From positions 62,001 to 126,000 of the forward strand of contig JAGAYH010000042.1 in the NCBI GenBank assembly GCA_017940565.1: 64,000 bases of DNA. The letters run 5' to 3'. Positions within the stretch are counted from its first letter, which is position 1, and each line of letters begins with the position of its first letter. This DNA is from Bacteroidaceae bacterium. Its GTDB lineage: Bacteria > Bacteroidota > Bacteroidia > Bacteroidales > Bacteroidaceae. Shown here piece by piece: positions 1-8,656 of the stretch. Position numbers and translations under genes: made by a program. Below the pieces are notes generated by a model. The model was given only the letters and a program-made list of their open reading frames with translations. It was not told the origin of the DNA and ran no database searches.

Positions 1-1
1 G

Positions 2-3000
2 ATTGAAACCCTGCCCATCGAGAACCGTGAAGATGTGTTCAACCGCATCGACAAACTGGAGAAGGAAGTGTTGGAACGCTTCGAGGAAGAACTCAACAAG
101 ATTATGCCCGAAGCCTTCTCCATCATGAAGAGCACCGCCCGCCGCTTTGCCGAGAACGAGACCGTGGAGGTCACTGCCACCGATTTCGACCGTGAACTGG
201 CCGCCACACACGACTTTGTTGACATAGAAGGCGACAAGGCCGTTTACTACCACCACTGGGTAGCCGGCGGCAACGATACCGAGTGGAACATGGTGCACTA
301 CGACGTGCAGCTCTTTGGCGGCGTCGTGCTTCATAAAGGTAAGATTGCCGAGATGGCCACGGGTGAAGGTAAAACCCTTGTGGCCACTCTTCCTGTGTTC
401 CTGAATGCCTTGACAGGCAATGGCGTGCATGTGGTGACGGTGAACGACTACCTGGCCAAGCGTGACTCGGAGTGGATGGGACCGCTCTACATGTTCCATG
501 GCTTGAGCGTGGACTGCATCGACAAGCACCAGCCCAACAGCGAGGCCCGCCGCAAGGCCTACCAAGCCGACATTACCTTTGGTACGAACAATGAATTCGG
601 TTTCGACTACCTGCGCGACAACATGGCCATCAGTCCGAAGGATCTCGTGCAGCGTCCCCACAACTACGCCATTGTCGATGAGGTAGACTCCGTGCTCATC
701 GACGACGCCCGTACGCCGCTTATCATTTCCGGCCCCGTGCCCAAGGGTGACGACCAGATGTTCGAGGAATACCAGCCTCTTATTGAACGTCTGTATGAAG
801 TACAGCGCAAACTGGCCACCAACTATCTGGCCGATGCCCGTCAGCTGATTTCGTCGGAAGACAAGCAGAAACAGCAAGAAGGCTTCCTGGCTCTTTTCCG
901 CAGCCACAAGGCCCTGCCTAAGAACAAGGCCCTCATCAAATATCTCTCCGAGCCGGGTATAAAGACCGGACTGCTCCATACGGAGGAAATCTATATGGAG
1001 AACAACAACAAGCGTATGCCCGAGGCCACCGACCCGCTCTATTTTGTCGTGGACGAGAAGCAGAAGAGCGTTGACCTCACCGACAAGGGCAACGAGTGGA
1101 TTGCCAAGCAAGTGGATAATCCCACGCTGTTCGTCTTGCCCGACATCACTACGGCATTGGCTGAACTGGAAAACGACAAGTCGCTGTCAGACGAAGAACG
1201 TCTGAACAAGAAAGACGAACTCCTGCAGGACTATGCCGTCAAGAGCGAGCGCGTGCACACCATCCTGCAGTTGCTCAAGGCCTACACCATGTTCAACCGC
1301 GACGACGAATATGTGGTCATTGACGGTGAAGTGAAGATTGTCGATGAGCAGACCGGCCGTATCATGGAAGGCCGCCGCTGGAGCGACGGTCTGCACCAGG
1401 CTGTCGAAGCCAAGGAACACGTGAAAGTGGAAGCCGCCACGCAGACCTTTGCCACTATCACTCTGCAGAACTACTTCCGCATGTACCACAAGTTGGCCGG
1501 TATGACCGGTACGGCTATTACCGAGGCCGGTGAATTCTGGGACATCTACAAACTCGATGTCGTTGAGATTCCCACCAACCGCCCTGTCATCCGTAAGGAT
1601 ATGAACGACCGCGTTTATAAGACAAAACGCGAAAAGTACAACGCCGTGATTGATGAAATCGTCAAGATGCGCGAATTGGGCCGTCCGGTGCTCGTAGGTA
1701 CCACCTCGGTTGAAATATCCGAACTTCTCAAGCGTATGCTCGACATCCGCAAGATACCCTGCCAGGTGCTCAATGCCAAGCTCCACCAGAAGGAAGCCGA
1801 CATCGTGGCCCAGGCCGGCCAGTCGAGCACCGTTACCATAGCAACCAACATGGCAGGCCGTGGTACCGACATCAAGCTCTCCGAGGAAGTGCGCCAGGCC
1901 GGCGGTCTGGCCATCATCGGTACGGAGCGCCACGAGAGCCGCCGTGTCGACCGCCAGTTGCGCGGACGTTCCGGACGTCAGGGAGACCCGGGTTCTTCGG
2001 TCTTCTTTGTTTCGTTGGAAGACAATCTGATGCGTCTCTTTGCCAGTGAGCGTATCGCCAAAGTTATGGACCGTTTCGGTGTGAAGGAAGGCGAAGTCAT
2101 CGAGTCGCCCATCATCAACCGCAGCATTGAGCGCGCACAGAAAAAGGTGGAAGAAAACAACTTCGGCATACGTAAGCATCTGCTCGAATACGACGATGTG
2201 AAGAACAAGCAGCGCACCGTTATCTACGAAAAGCGCCGCCACGCCCTCATGGGTGAGCGCATCGGCATGGACATCAGTAACATGATTTGGGACCGTTGCG
2301 TCGACATCATCGACAAGAACGACTGGGAAGGCTGCAAGGAAGGTTTCCTCAAGGTACTGGCCATGGAGGTGCCGTTCACCGAAGCCGAGTTCAATGGCGA
2401 GGCCGCCCGCGAAGACCTCTACGAACGTGCTTTCCAGACGGCCATGGACAACTTCCGCCGCCGCACCGACCGCATGGCCGAGGTGGCCGCTCCCGTCATC
2501 AAGCAAGTCTATGAGCACGAAGGCGACCGTTACGAGAACATCGCCGTGCCTGTCACCGACGGCAAGCGCGTCTATAACATCACGTGCAACCTGAAGGAGG
2601 CCTACGAGACCGAGTCGAAGTCGCTCGTCAAGCAGTTCGAGAAATCTATCCTGCTCCACATCATCGACGACGAGTGGAAGGAAAACCTCCGTGCCCTCGA
2701 CGACCTGGAGCACTCCGTGCGCAACGCCAGCTACGAGCAGAAAGACCCGCTGGTCATCTACAAACTCGAGAGCGTGCAGCTCTTCGACCAGATGATAAGC
2801 CGCATCTACGACCGCACCTCGGGCATCCTCATGCGCGGCCAGATACCCATGCAGGCCCCCGACGAAGTGCGTGAGGCCGCTCCCGAACAGCGCACCCGCC
2901 GCGACCAATACCGCGAGAGCCACACCAACCTGGCCGATCCCAACCAGCAGGCTGCCGCACAGCAGGACACCCGTGCCCGCCAGCCCCAGCAGCCCATCGT

Positions 3001-3088
3001 GAAGGAGAAGATGCCGGGCCGGAACGACCCCTGTCCCTGCGGCAGCGGCAAGAAGTTCAAGAACTGCCACGGCCGCGGACTGGTGTAA
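2..3088 (+). CDS. secA: Protein translocase ATPase SecA (5' end outside window)
   Basis: SecA is the cytosolic motor ATPase that pushes unfolded preproteins through SecYEG. The frame is open from base 2 with no start codon, so the N-terminus lies upstream. Visible motifs are Walker A MATGEGKT (nt ~349-372), the DEAD-like block [16 protein letters not shown] (nt ~671-718), helicase motifs MAGRGTDI (nt ~1850-1873) and [11 protein letters not shown] (nt ~1954-1986), and a C-terminal zinc tail with [13 protein letters not shown] (nt ~3032-3070) preceded by a Gln/Pro-rich linker. In-window length is about 1028 residues; Bacteroidota SecA proteins are usually near 1100, so little is missing. Followed 35 bp later by a small DUF4298 gene on the same strand. 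Identity is very secure. Confidence 0.98.
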   Translation: METLPIENREDVFNRIDKLEKEVLERFEEELNKIMPEAFSIMKSTARRFAENETVEVTATDFDRELAATHDFVDIEGDKAVYYHHWVAGGNDTEWNMVHYDVQLFGGVVLHKGKIAEMATGEGKTLVATLPVFLNALTGNGVHVVTVNDYLAKRDSEWMGPLYMFHGLSVDCIDKHQPNSEARRKAYQADITFGTNNEFGFDYLRDNMAISPKDLVQRPHNYAIVDEVDSVLIDDARTPLIISGPVPKGDDQMFEEYQPLIERLYEVQRKLATNYLADARQLISSEDKQKQQEGFLALFRSHKALPKNKALIKYLSEPGIKTGLLHTEEIYMENNNKRMPEATDPLYFVVDEKQKSVDLTDKGNEWIAKQVDNPTLFVLPDITTALAELENDKSLSDEERLNKKDELLQDYAVKSERVHTILQLLKAYTMFNRDDEYVVIDGEVKIVDEQTGRIMEGRRWSDGLHQAVEAKEHVKVEAATQTFATITLQNYFRMYHKLAGMTGTAITEAGEFWDIYKLDVVEIPTNRPVIRKDMNDRVYKTKREKYNAVIDEIVKMRELGRPVLVGTTSVEISELLKRMLDIRKIPCQVLNAKLHQKEADIVAQAGQSSTVTIATNMAGRGTDIKLSEEVRQAGGLAIIGTERHESRRVDRQLRGRSGRQGDPGSSVFFVSLEDNLMRLFASERIAKVMDRFGVKEGEVIESPIINRSIERAQKKVEENNFGIRKHLLEYDDVKNKQRTVIYEKRRHALMGERIGMDISNMIWDRCVDIIDKNDWEGCKEGFLKVLAMEVPFTEAEFNGEAAREDLYERAFQTAMDNFRRRTDRMAEVAAPVIKQVYEHEGDRYENIAVPVTDGKRVYNITCNLKEAYETESKSLVKQFEKSILLHIIDDEWKENLRALDDLEHSVRNASYEQKDPLVIYKLESVQLFDQMISRIYDRTSGILMRGQIPMQAPDEVREAAPEQRTRRDQYRESHTNLADPNQQAAAQQDTRARQPQQPIVKEKMPGRNDPCPCGSGKKFKNCHGRGLV

Positions 3089-3123
3089 CCGGACCGTCGG
3101 CACCAACGTCAGTCATCGGAAAT

Positions 3124-3399
3124 ATGAACCAGACGGAACGTATAGAACAGATGGAGCGTTGTCTCGATCGTGCCGAGACCGCCGTGAAAGCTGCCGAGGC
3201 CGCCCTTGAGCAACTGGAAGCTGTGAAGGACGATGTCCGCCGGTTGGCCGACTACTATGGCAGTGCGCTTTGGCGCAAGGATTTCGAAGACGACGAAGCC
3301 GGACTCCTGCCTCCCGGTCTGAAACGCGGCGTGTTGTCGGAGGATGCCGTCTGGAACCTGCTGACGCGATTCCGCGAACTGACCGGCACCATACGTTAG
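3124..3399 (+). CDS. DUF4298 family protein, small helical
   Basis: A 91-residue protein resembling the DUF4298 family, whose function I do not know. Residues 1-45 are a continuous charged amphipathic helix (MNQTERIEQMERCLD onward) likely to form a coiled coil; the second half holds a WRKDFEDDEAG patch and a helical end. There is no signal peptide or membrane segment, so it should be cytoplasmic. It starts 35 bp after secA and ends just before a terminator hairpin, so it is probably co-transcribed with secA. Family assignment is from recalled sequence pattern, not a search. Confidence 0.7.
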   Translation: MNQTERIEQMERCLDRAETAVKAAEAALEQLEAVKDDVRRLADYYGSALWRKDFEDDEAGLLPPGLKRGVLSEDAVWNLLTRFRELTGTIR

Positions 3400-3419
3400 A
3401 TACTTCCTTTTTATATAAT

Positions 3420-3460
3420 AATAGGGCGGTGCTCCATCGGAACATCGCCCTATTTGGTTT
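3420..3460 (+). terminator. Intrinsic terminator after the secA operon
   Basis: Arms AATAGGGCG (3420-3428) and CGCCCTATT (3446-3454) pair and can extend through a G-T wobble; a T-rich stretch follows. Confidence 0.75.
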
Positions 3461-3536
3461 TGTCAAAATTCTTTGCCATTTTTCCAGTGGTTTTGTAATC
3501 TGTTGGTTTTCATTGGATCTTAAATGTGGTAAGACA

Positions 3537-3599
3537 GAAACGGCGTTTCAAAATTTTGAGACGCCGTTTCTGATTTTTGAAACGCCGCTTTTGACGGCC
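3537..3599. repeat. 21-bp tandem array, family B, three units
   Basis: Three consecutive 21-bp units (3537-3557, 3558-3578, 3579-3599). Each begins with the dyad GAAACGNCGTTTC or a near variant, and the first two end in an AT-rich tail such as AAAATTTT or TGATTTTT. A fourth degenerate unit starting GAAATCAGCC may follow at 3600. Lies between the secA-operon terminator and the symporter promoter. The rest of 3455-3793 shows no gene. Confidence 0.85.
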
Positions 3600-3793
3600 G
3601 AAATCAGCCCCCTGTCATCGGTTTGTCAAGTTTTTTTGGAATTTTGTGTTCTTACTTTCACCGTTGTCACATAAGTCATCATCGAAACCGTCTGAAAATG
3701 TCCGGAGACGACAGAATGTAGCCGATTTCCTCTTTGAAACTAAAAAATGTCAGTAAAATGATTGAAAAGTTTCCATATTGTAAAAATATTGCT

Positions 3794-3801
3794 TACCTTT
3801 G
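3794..3801 (+). promoter_or_regulatory. -7 element of the symporter gene
   Basis: TACCTTTG matches the Bacteroidota consensus TAnnTTTG, 32 bp before the ATG at 3834. It lies inside the longer upstream-extended reading frame, which is why the start at 3834 is preferred. Confidence 0.65.
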
Positions 3802-3833
3802 CCGGCAATTGTATTAAAGAAAAAAGTAAGGAC

Positions 3834-5357
3834 ATGTTTATTAAAATTCTTTTGACAATTGTTTTCCTGGCCGTCATGGTGGCCGTGGGATTCTATTCGC
3901 GCAAGCAGTCGCGCAGTGTGGACGGATTTGTGTTGGGAGGCCGCGCCGTAGGCCCTTGGCTGACAGCCTTTGCCTATGGCACGAGCTATTTCTCGGCCGT
4001 GGTGTTTGTGGGCTATGCCGGCCAGTTCGGTTGGAAGTATGGCCTGTCGTCGGCCTGGATAGGCGTGGGCAACGCCGTCATCGGTTCGTTGCTGGCCTGG
4101 CTGGTGCTTGGCCGCCGCACGAAACTGATGTCGCAGCACATCGAGAGCCGCACGATGCCCGACTTCTTCGGCACGCGTTACCAGAGCCAGCAGTTGCGCG
4201 TCGTGGCCAGCGTCATTGCATTCGTGTTTCTCATTCCCTATACCGCCGGCGTATATAAAGGCATATCGACGCTGTTCGAGATGGGCTTCGGCATCCCCTA
4301 CGAGTATTGCGTGGTGCTGATGGCCGTGCTGACGGCCGTATATGTCATTTTGGGCGGCTATAAGGCCACGGCCATGAACGATTTTATACAAGGTGTCATC
4401 ATGCTCTTTGGCATCGTCACGGTGATAGCCGCCGTGCTGTCGTCGCAGGGCGGCCTGTCGGCCGCCATGGCCAAGATGGCCGAATTGCCCGGCGAAGGAG
4501 CGGCTGCGGGCACGACGCCCTATGCCTCGCTGTGGGGCCCCGACCCGTGGAACCTGCTGGGCGTGGTGGTGCTGACCTCGCTGGGCACCTGGGGACTGCC
4601 CCAGATGGTGGGCAAGTTCTACAGCATCACCGACGAGAGTGCCATACGCCGCGGCACCATCATCAGTACGGCGTTTGCCTTCATTGTGGCAGGCGGTTGC
4701 TACTTCCTGGGCGGTTTCGGCCGCTTGTTCGGCACACCGCCGACGTTGCCCAACGGCCGTCTCGACTTCGACTCCATCATACCCTCCATGCTGGCCACGT
4801 TGCCCGACTTCATCATCGCCCTGGTAGTGCTGCTGGTGCTGTCGGCCTCCATGTCAACGCTGGCCTCGCTGGTGCTCACCTCGTCATCGACCATGACGCT
4901 CGACCTCATCTACCGCGACAAGAAATCGTTGCCCGGCGAAGTGGAGGAGGGGAGCATCGACGATGTGGTAGCCGAGCGGGTGGAGCGCCGCAAGGTAGTG
5001 GTGATGCGTGTGCTCATCGTGTTCTTCATCGCTATCTCGCTGCTCATCGCCCTTAATCCGCCCACGTTCATAGCCCAGCTCATGGGCATCTCGTGGGGTG
5101 CTTTGGCCGGTGCGTTCCTGGCCCCCTTCATGTTGGGACTCTACTGGCGCGGCGTCACTCCGGCATCGGTCTGGGCCTGCTTCATCTGGGGTGTGGGCCT
5201 GACTACGGTGAACATGCTCCTGGGTAATCCCATCAATCCCATCAACTGTGGCGCCATAGCCATGGTGGGCGGATTCCCCGTGGTGTGGCTGGTGAGCCTT
5301 GTCACTCCGAAGATGACCCGCGGCGACGTGGATAAAATGTTTGCCTGGAAGAAGTGA
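3834..5357 (+). CDS. Sodium:solute symporter family transporter
   Basis: Inner-membrane cotransporter of the SSS family (PutP/SglT type), 507 residues with about 13 hydrophobic segments. Family features seen are the N-terminal segment followed by SVDGFVLGGRAVGPWLTAFAYGTSYFSAV (split here in meaning: GGR motif then the first inverted repeat), a long TM5-TM6 loop, and a cytoplasmic loop near residues 355-385 rich in Glu/Arg. Substrate cannot be read from sequence; sugars, amino acids, sialic acid or other organic solutes are all possible. The frame is open 24 codons further upstream, but a -7 element lies there and AGTAAGGA precedes the ATG at 3834. No coupled neighbour gene points to a substrate. 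Confidence 0.92.
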   Translation: MFIKILLTIVFLAVMVAVGFYSRKQSRSVDGFVLGGRAVGPWLTAFAYGTSYFSAVVFVGYAGQFGWKYGLSSAWIGVGNAVIGSLLAWLVLGRRTKLMSQHIESRTMPDFFGTRYQSQQLRVVASVIAFVFLIPYTAGVYKGISTLFEMGFGIPYEYCVVLMAVLTAVYVILGGYKATAMNDFIQGVIMLFGIVTVIAAVLSSQGGLSAAMAKMAELPGEGAAAGTTPYASLWGPDPWNLLGVVVLTSLGTWGLPQMVGKFYSITDESAIRRGTIISTAFAFIVAGGCYFLGGFGRLFGTPPTLPNGRLDFDSIIPSMLATLPDFIIALVVLLVLSASMSTLASLVLTSSSTMTLDLIYRDKKSLPGEVEEGSIDDVVAERVERRKVVVMRVLIVFFIAISLLIALNPPTFIAQLMGISWGALAGAFLAPFMLGLYWRGVTPASVWACFIWGVGLTTVNMLLGNPINPINCGAIAMVGGFPVVWLVSLVTPKMTRGDVDKMFAWKK

Positions 5358-5375
5358 CAGTCAGACGAAATTTCG

Positions 5376-5383
5376 TATCTTTG
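5376..5383 (+). promoter_or_regulatory. -7 element of flavodoxin-like gene
   Basis: TATCTTTG, 28 bp before the ATG at 5412; TAnnTTTG class. Confidence 0.65.
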
Positions 5384-5411
5384 TAGAATCAACTGCAAAC
5401 GAATAATTCAG

Positions 5412-6035
5412 ATGAAAGTATTGCTTATCAACGGCAGCCCCCGTCGCCAAGGCAACACCCATGTGGCCCTGCAGGAGGTGGCGGCCCAACTGGCGAAGAA
5501 CGGAATAGAAAGTGAAGAGGTGTGGCTCGGCGTGAAACCCGTGCGCAACTGCATCGCCTGCAACCGCTGCAAGGAGAAGATGGACAACCGCTGCGTGTTC
5601 GATGATGACCTGTGTAATGCCGTCAGTGCAAAAATGCATGCGGCCGATGCCCTGATAGTGGGTTCACCGGTGTATTACGGCCAACCCAACGGCGGCGTGC
5701 TTTCCCTTGTGCAGCGCATGCTCTACTCGGCCGGCGCCCTGTTCCAGAATAAACCTGCCGCGGCCGTGGCCGTATGCCGCCGCGGCGGAGCCACAGCCGC
5801 TTTCCAAACCCTGAGCATCGCGTTCCAGATGATGAATATGCCGGTGGTGACATCGCAATACTGGAACATTGTTTACGGTCGCGAAGCCGGTGAAGCGCGC
5901 CTTGACCTGGAAGGCATGCAGACCATGCGCACCCTGGCCGACAATATGGCTTTCCTGCTGAAGAAACTGCATGCTGGCGGCCAGCCCGAATATCCTGAAC
6001 GCGAGCCTTGGCAACCCATGCACTTCATACGTTAG
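5412..6035 (+). CDS. Flavodoxin-like NAD(P)H-dependent oxidoreductase
   Basis: A 207-residue flavodoxin-fold protein of the FMN reductase / iron-sulfur flavoprotein type. The N-terminal strand-loop INGSPRRQGNTH (residues ~6-17) is the FMN-phosphate loop. Residues ~45-60 hold CIACNRCKEKMDNRC, a cysteine cluster like that of iron-sulfur flavoproteins, so a cluster or redox thiols are possible. GSPVYYGQPNG (residues ~81-91) is the second FMN loop. It would pass electrons from NAD(P)H to a quinone, flavin or other acceptor in the cytoplasm; the acceptor is unknown. It has its own promoter and a strong hairpin after it, so it is monocistronic. A second, distinct relative lies at 12227-12880. Confidence 0.88.
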   Translation: MKVLLINGSPRRQGNTHVALQEVAAQLAKNGIESEEVWLGVKPVRNCIACNRCKEKMDNRCVFDDDLCNAVSAKMHAADALIVGSPVYYGQPNGGVLSLVQRMLYSAGALFQNKPAAAVAVCRRGGATAAFQTLSIAFQMMNMPVVTSQYWNIVYGREAGEARLDLEGMQTMRTLADNMAFLLKKLHAGGQPEYPEREPWQPMHFIR

Positions 6036-6079
6036 AACAAATCTTACTTTGCTTTTCGTAAGAGCAGAGTGGCATGAAA

Positions 6080-6111
6080 AATCCCTTCCGTCCAACAGGG
6101 CGGAAGGGATT
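6080..6111. terminator. Bidirectional terminator between convergent genes
   Basis: Arms AATCCCTTCCG (6080-6090) and CGGAAGGGATT (6101-6111) are perfectly paired, with A-rich sequence on the left and T-rich on the right, so it can serve both flanking genes. Confidence 0.85.
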
Positions 6112-6142
6112 TTATGGTTGTTAGTCTCGATGCGCTTTTGGA

Positions 6143-7930
6143 TTATTTGCCTCTCACGTATCCGATGATGTCGCCGCGGCGCACGTTCTGACCTTGCTTG
6201 GCAATGATATCAATCTTGCGCCCGCCGATGGATTCAGGTATGTAAAGCAAGCGTGTGCTGAGGCTTTCCATGAGGAAGAAAGCATCGTCGCGGTAGCGGC
6301 TGGAGCCGTAACGGCGGTAGCGCGCCATGTCGGGGTCGGCGGGAGCCATTTCCCATTCGATGGGGCCCGTCTCTGTGGCGATGATGGGGATGTCTTCTTC
6401 AACCTTTGCCGCAGCAGGCTGTGCAGCGGGCTTGGGCTGAGCCTTCGGTGCAGCATGGGCCGGCTGGGCTTTGGCGGCTTTGGCCTTCTTGAGCTCATCC
6501 TCGAAACGCTGTTTGGCCACTCCGCTGCGGTAATCGCGGTATTGGTTCTCGTGCATGGCCAGTTCGAAGAGTTCTTCGTCGTCCTTGCCCGTGTCCCAAC
6601 CTTCTTTCTTCATCATTTCACAGAACTTGTCGAGCTCGTCGGGATAGAGCGTCTGTGGATCGACGTCGGTGAATTCCTTGCCTTTTTGTTTGGCCAGTTC
6701 CACCAGTTCCGGATCGACTTTGCCCGGCAGACGTCCGCTCTTGCCGAGTATCATGCCCCACATGTTTTCGTCCATCATGGTGAAGCGCGGTTTGCCTTGT
6801 TCGAGTGTGAGGAGGTTCATCAGGGCGATGTTCTTCACATACTGGCTGAAGGGGGTTACGAGCGGTGGATACCCCACGCGTGGCCATACGTAGGCCACTT
6901 CGTTGAAGAGTTTCACAAGCAATTCGTCCTCGCTGTATGGCTGCAGGCCTTTGCCCTTGCGGGTGTTGTTGATGACTTGCATGATGCCTTTCAGATCAGC
7001 CATCATGGAGCCCATCATGCCGCCAGGTAGTCCGCAGCCCAGCAGGAGTGAACTCATCAGTTTGTTGGCCGGGTTCATGAAGTAGCCCAGGAAGTCGTCA
7101 ATGAATTCCTGTGTGAGCTTGCGTACCTCCATATAGGCGTCCATATTGATGTCAGCCACTTCGAAGCCATAGTGTTTCAGCATGCTCTGTACCGAGATGA
7201 TGTCGGGATGCACCTTACCCCAGCTGAGCGGTTCGACGGCGGTGTCGATGATGTCGCCACCGTTGCGGCACACTTCGAGAATGCTGGCCATGGAGAGGCC
7301 GGGACCGCTGTGGCCATGGTACTGTATGATGATTTCGGGGTGGTTCTTCTTAATCATACCCGTGAGCTTGCCCAGCATGGCGGGTTGTCCGATGCCGGCC
7401 ATGTCTTTCAGGCAGATTTCCGTGGCGCCGGCTTCGATGAGCTGGTCGGCGATGGCGCTGTAGTATTCGGCCGTATGGATAGGCGAAGTCGTGATGCACA
7501 GCGTGGCCTGTGGTATCATGCCGCCTTCTTTGGCATATTGGATAGAGGGAATGATGTTGCGCACGTCGTTCAGGCCGTCGAAGATGCGGGTGATATCGGT
7601 GCCTTGTTTTTTCTTAACCTTATACATCAGCCGGCGAACGTCGGCGGGCACGGGGTACATGCGCAGGGCGTTGAGGCCGCGGTCGAGCATGTGGGTCTGT
7701 ATGCCCACTTTGTTGAAAGGAGCGGTAAACGTGCGCACAGCCTCGTTGGGGTTCTCACCCCGCAGCAGGCACACTTGTTCAAAAGCACCTCCGTTGGTTT
7801 CAACACGGCTGAAACAACCCATGTCAATGATAGCCGGAGCCACACGCTCCAATTGTTCTTTGTTTGGCTGATATTTACCGCTGCTCTGATACATGTCGCG
7901 GTAGACCAGGCTAAAACGTATTTTCTTCAT
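6143..7930 (-). CDS. Carboxyltransferase subunit (oxaloacetate decarboxylase alpha / PycB type)
   Basis: A 595-residue biotin-dependent carboxyltransferase. The TIM-barrel starts with YRDMYQS (residues 10-16, metal Asp), has the lysine LKDMAG (K175) that is carbamylated in the family, and the metal pair HGH (H205, H207). The family moves CO2 between a carboxylated biotin and pyruvate/oxaloacetate or related substrates. After an Ala/Pro/Lys linker (about 485-530) the last 45 residues look like half of a biotinyl domain (GQNVRRGDIIGYVRG) but end without the MKM biotin site, so a separate carrier protein would be needed. No partner subunit lies nearby. It could equally be called pyruvate carboxylase subunit B or transcarboxylase 5S; the substrate is not decided here. 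Upstream TAACTTTA (about 7968-7975, minus) may be its -7 element. Confidence 0.88.
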   Translation of the reverse strand: MKKIRFSLVYRDMYQSSGKYQPNKEQLERVAPAIIDMGCFSRVETNGGAFEQVCLLRGENPNEAVRTFTAPFNKVGIQTHMLDRGLNALRMYPVPADVRRLMYKVKKKQGTDITRIFDGLNDVRNIIPSIQYAKEGGMIPQATLCITTSPIHTAEYYSAIADQLIEAGATEICLKDMAGIGQPAMLGKLTGMIKKNHPEIIIQYHGHSGPGLSMASILEVCRNGGDIIDTAVEPLSWGKVHPDIISVQSMLKHYGFEVADINMDAYMEVRKLTQEFIDDFLGYFMNPANKLMSSLLLGCGLPGGMMGSMMADLKGIMQVINNTRKGKGLQPYSEDELLVKLFNEVAYVWPRVGYPPLVTPFSQYVKNIALMNLLTLEQGKPRFTMMDENMWGMILGKSGRLPGKVDPELVELAKQKGKEFTDVDPQTLYPDELDKFCEMMKKEGWDTGKDDEELFELAMHENQYRDYRSGVAKQRFEDELKKAKAAKAQPAHAAPKAQPKPAAQPAAAKVEEDIPIIATETGPIEWEMAPADPDMARYRRYGSSRYRDDAFFLMESLSTRLLYIPESIGGRKIDIIAKQGQNVRRGDIIGYVRGK

Positions 7931-8074
7931 TCTGTCGTTGTTTTTAATAACTATTCAATACGATTCAGTTTGTAAAGTTACGTTAATTATGTGAGTCAAC
8001 CAAATTTTTTGCATAAAAATGGGTGCCTGGGCAAAATTTTCAAGGAAAAACGAGCCCGTTCCCTATCATTTTTG

Positions 8075-8082
8075 TATATTTG
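8075..8082 (+). promoter_or_regulatory. -7 element of acidic hypothetical gene
   Basis: TATATTTG, 25 bp before the ATG at 8108; TAnnTTTG class. Confidence 0.6.
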
Positions 8083-8107
8083 ACGGCGAATTCAATAAAC
8101 CTAACGT

Positions 8108-8551
8108 ATGAATGTCAACAGCCAGACTGCAGCCCGCATTGACGAGTTGCTGAGAGAATTAGCCAAACGCTTTCCCCAGGAGCAGGAAAACGAAGTGATG
8201 ACCGACTTGAGTTTTCAGGTGAAACCCGACAGCGGTGAACTGATTGTTTGGAACGATGACGATGAGGAATTGTGCAGTGTGACAGTTGACGACTGGATTG
8301 ATAACCAGGATGATAATTTCTATGTGCAGGCCGCCGAACAGTTGAAGCAGATGTTTCGTGAGCGCAAGCAGTTGCTCGAAAACCTGGGTCTGCTCAAGCC
8401 TTTCAGCCTCCTGATGGTTGACGAAAACAAGGAAACGGTGAGCGAGTTGTATCTCGTTGACGACAATATGATAATCTTGGAGAGTGAAGAGTTGATGAAG
8501 GGGCTCGACAAGGACCTCGACGACTTCATCAACCGTCTGCTGGCGGATTGA
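8108..8551 (+). CDS. Acidic hypothetical protein
   Basis: I do not recognise this 147-residue protein. It is strongly acidic, rich in Asp, Glu and Leu, with no signal peptide or membrane segment, so it is probably cytoplasmic. It has an N-terminal helix (about 5-30), a central strand-rich part containing the run IVWNDDDEELCSVTVDDW, and a C-terminal helix ending LMKGLDKDLDDFINRLLAD (about 129-147). It is monocistronic, with a clear -7 element before it and a strong hairpin after it, and codon use matches the neighbours, so it is very likely a real gene. Nothing in the context hints at its role. Confidence 0.8.
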   Translation: MNVNSQTAARIDELLRELAKRFPQEQENEVMTDLSFQVKPDSGELIVWNDDDEELCSVTVDDWIDNQDDNFYVQAAEQLKQMFRERKQLLENLGLLKPFSLLMVDENKETVSELYLVDDNMIILESEELMKGLDKDLDDFINRLLAD

Positions 8552-8583
8552 TAATTTTTGCATTTGTGTTTCATCTCAGAATA

Positions 8584-8614
8584 ATGGGAACCTGTTTTTT
8601 AGACGGGTTCCCAT
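8584..8614. terminator. Intrinsic terminator
   Basis: Arms ATGGGAACC (8584-8592) and GGTTCCCAT (8606-8614) followed by TTTCCTTT; lies between convergent genes. Confidence 0.75.
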
Positions 8615-8656
8615 TTCCTTTGGTCCTTATCCGTTTCTCGCGGGCAGTTTCCCGTT

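Noticed and set aside
1187..3106. 639-codon open frame antisense to secA
   Set aside because: High GC and codon bias leave the opposite frame open; the secA motifs on the other strand are decisive and the antisense product has repetitive Val/Ala/Leu/His content without a domain.
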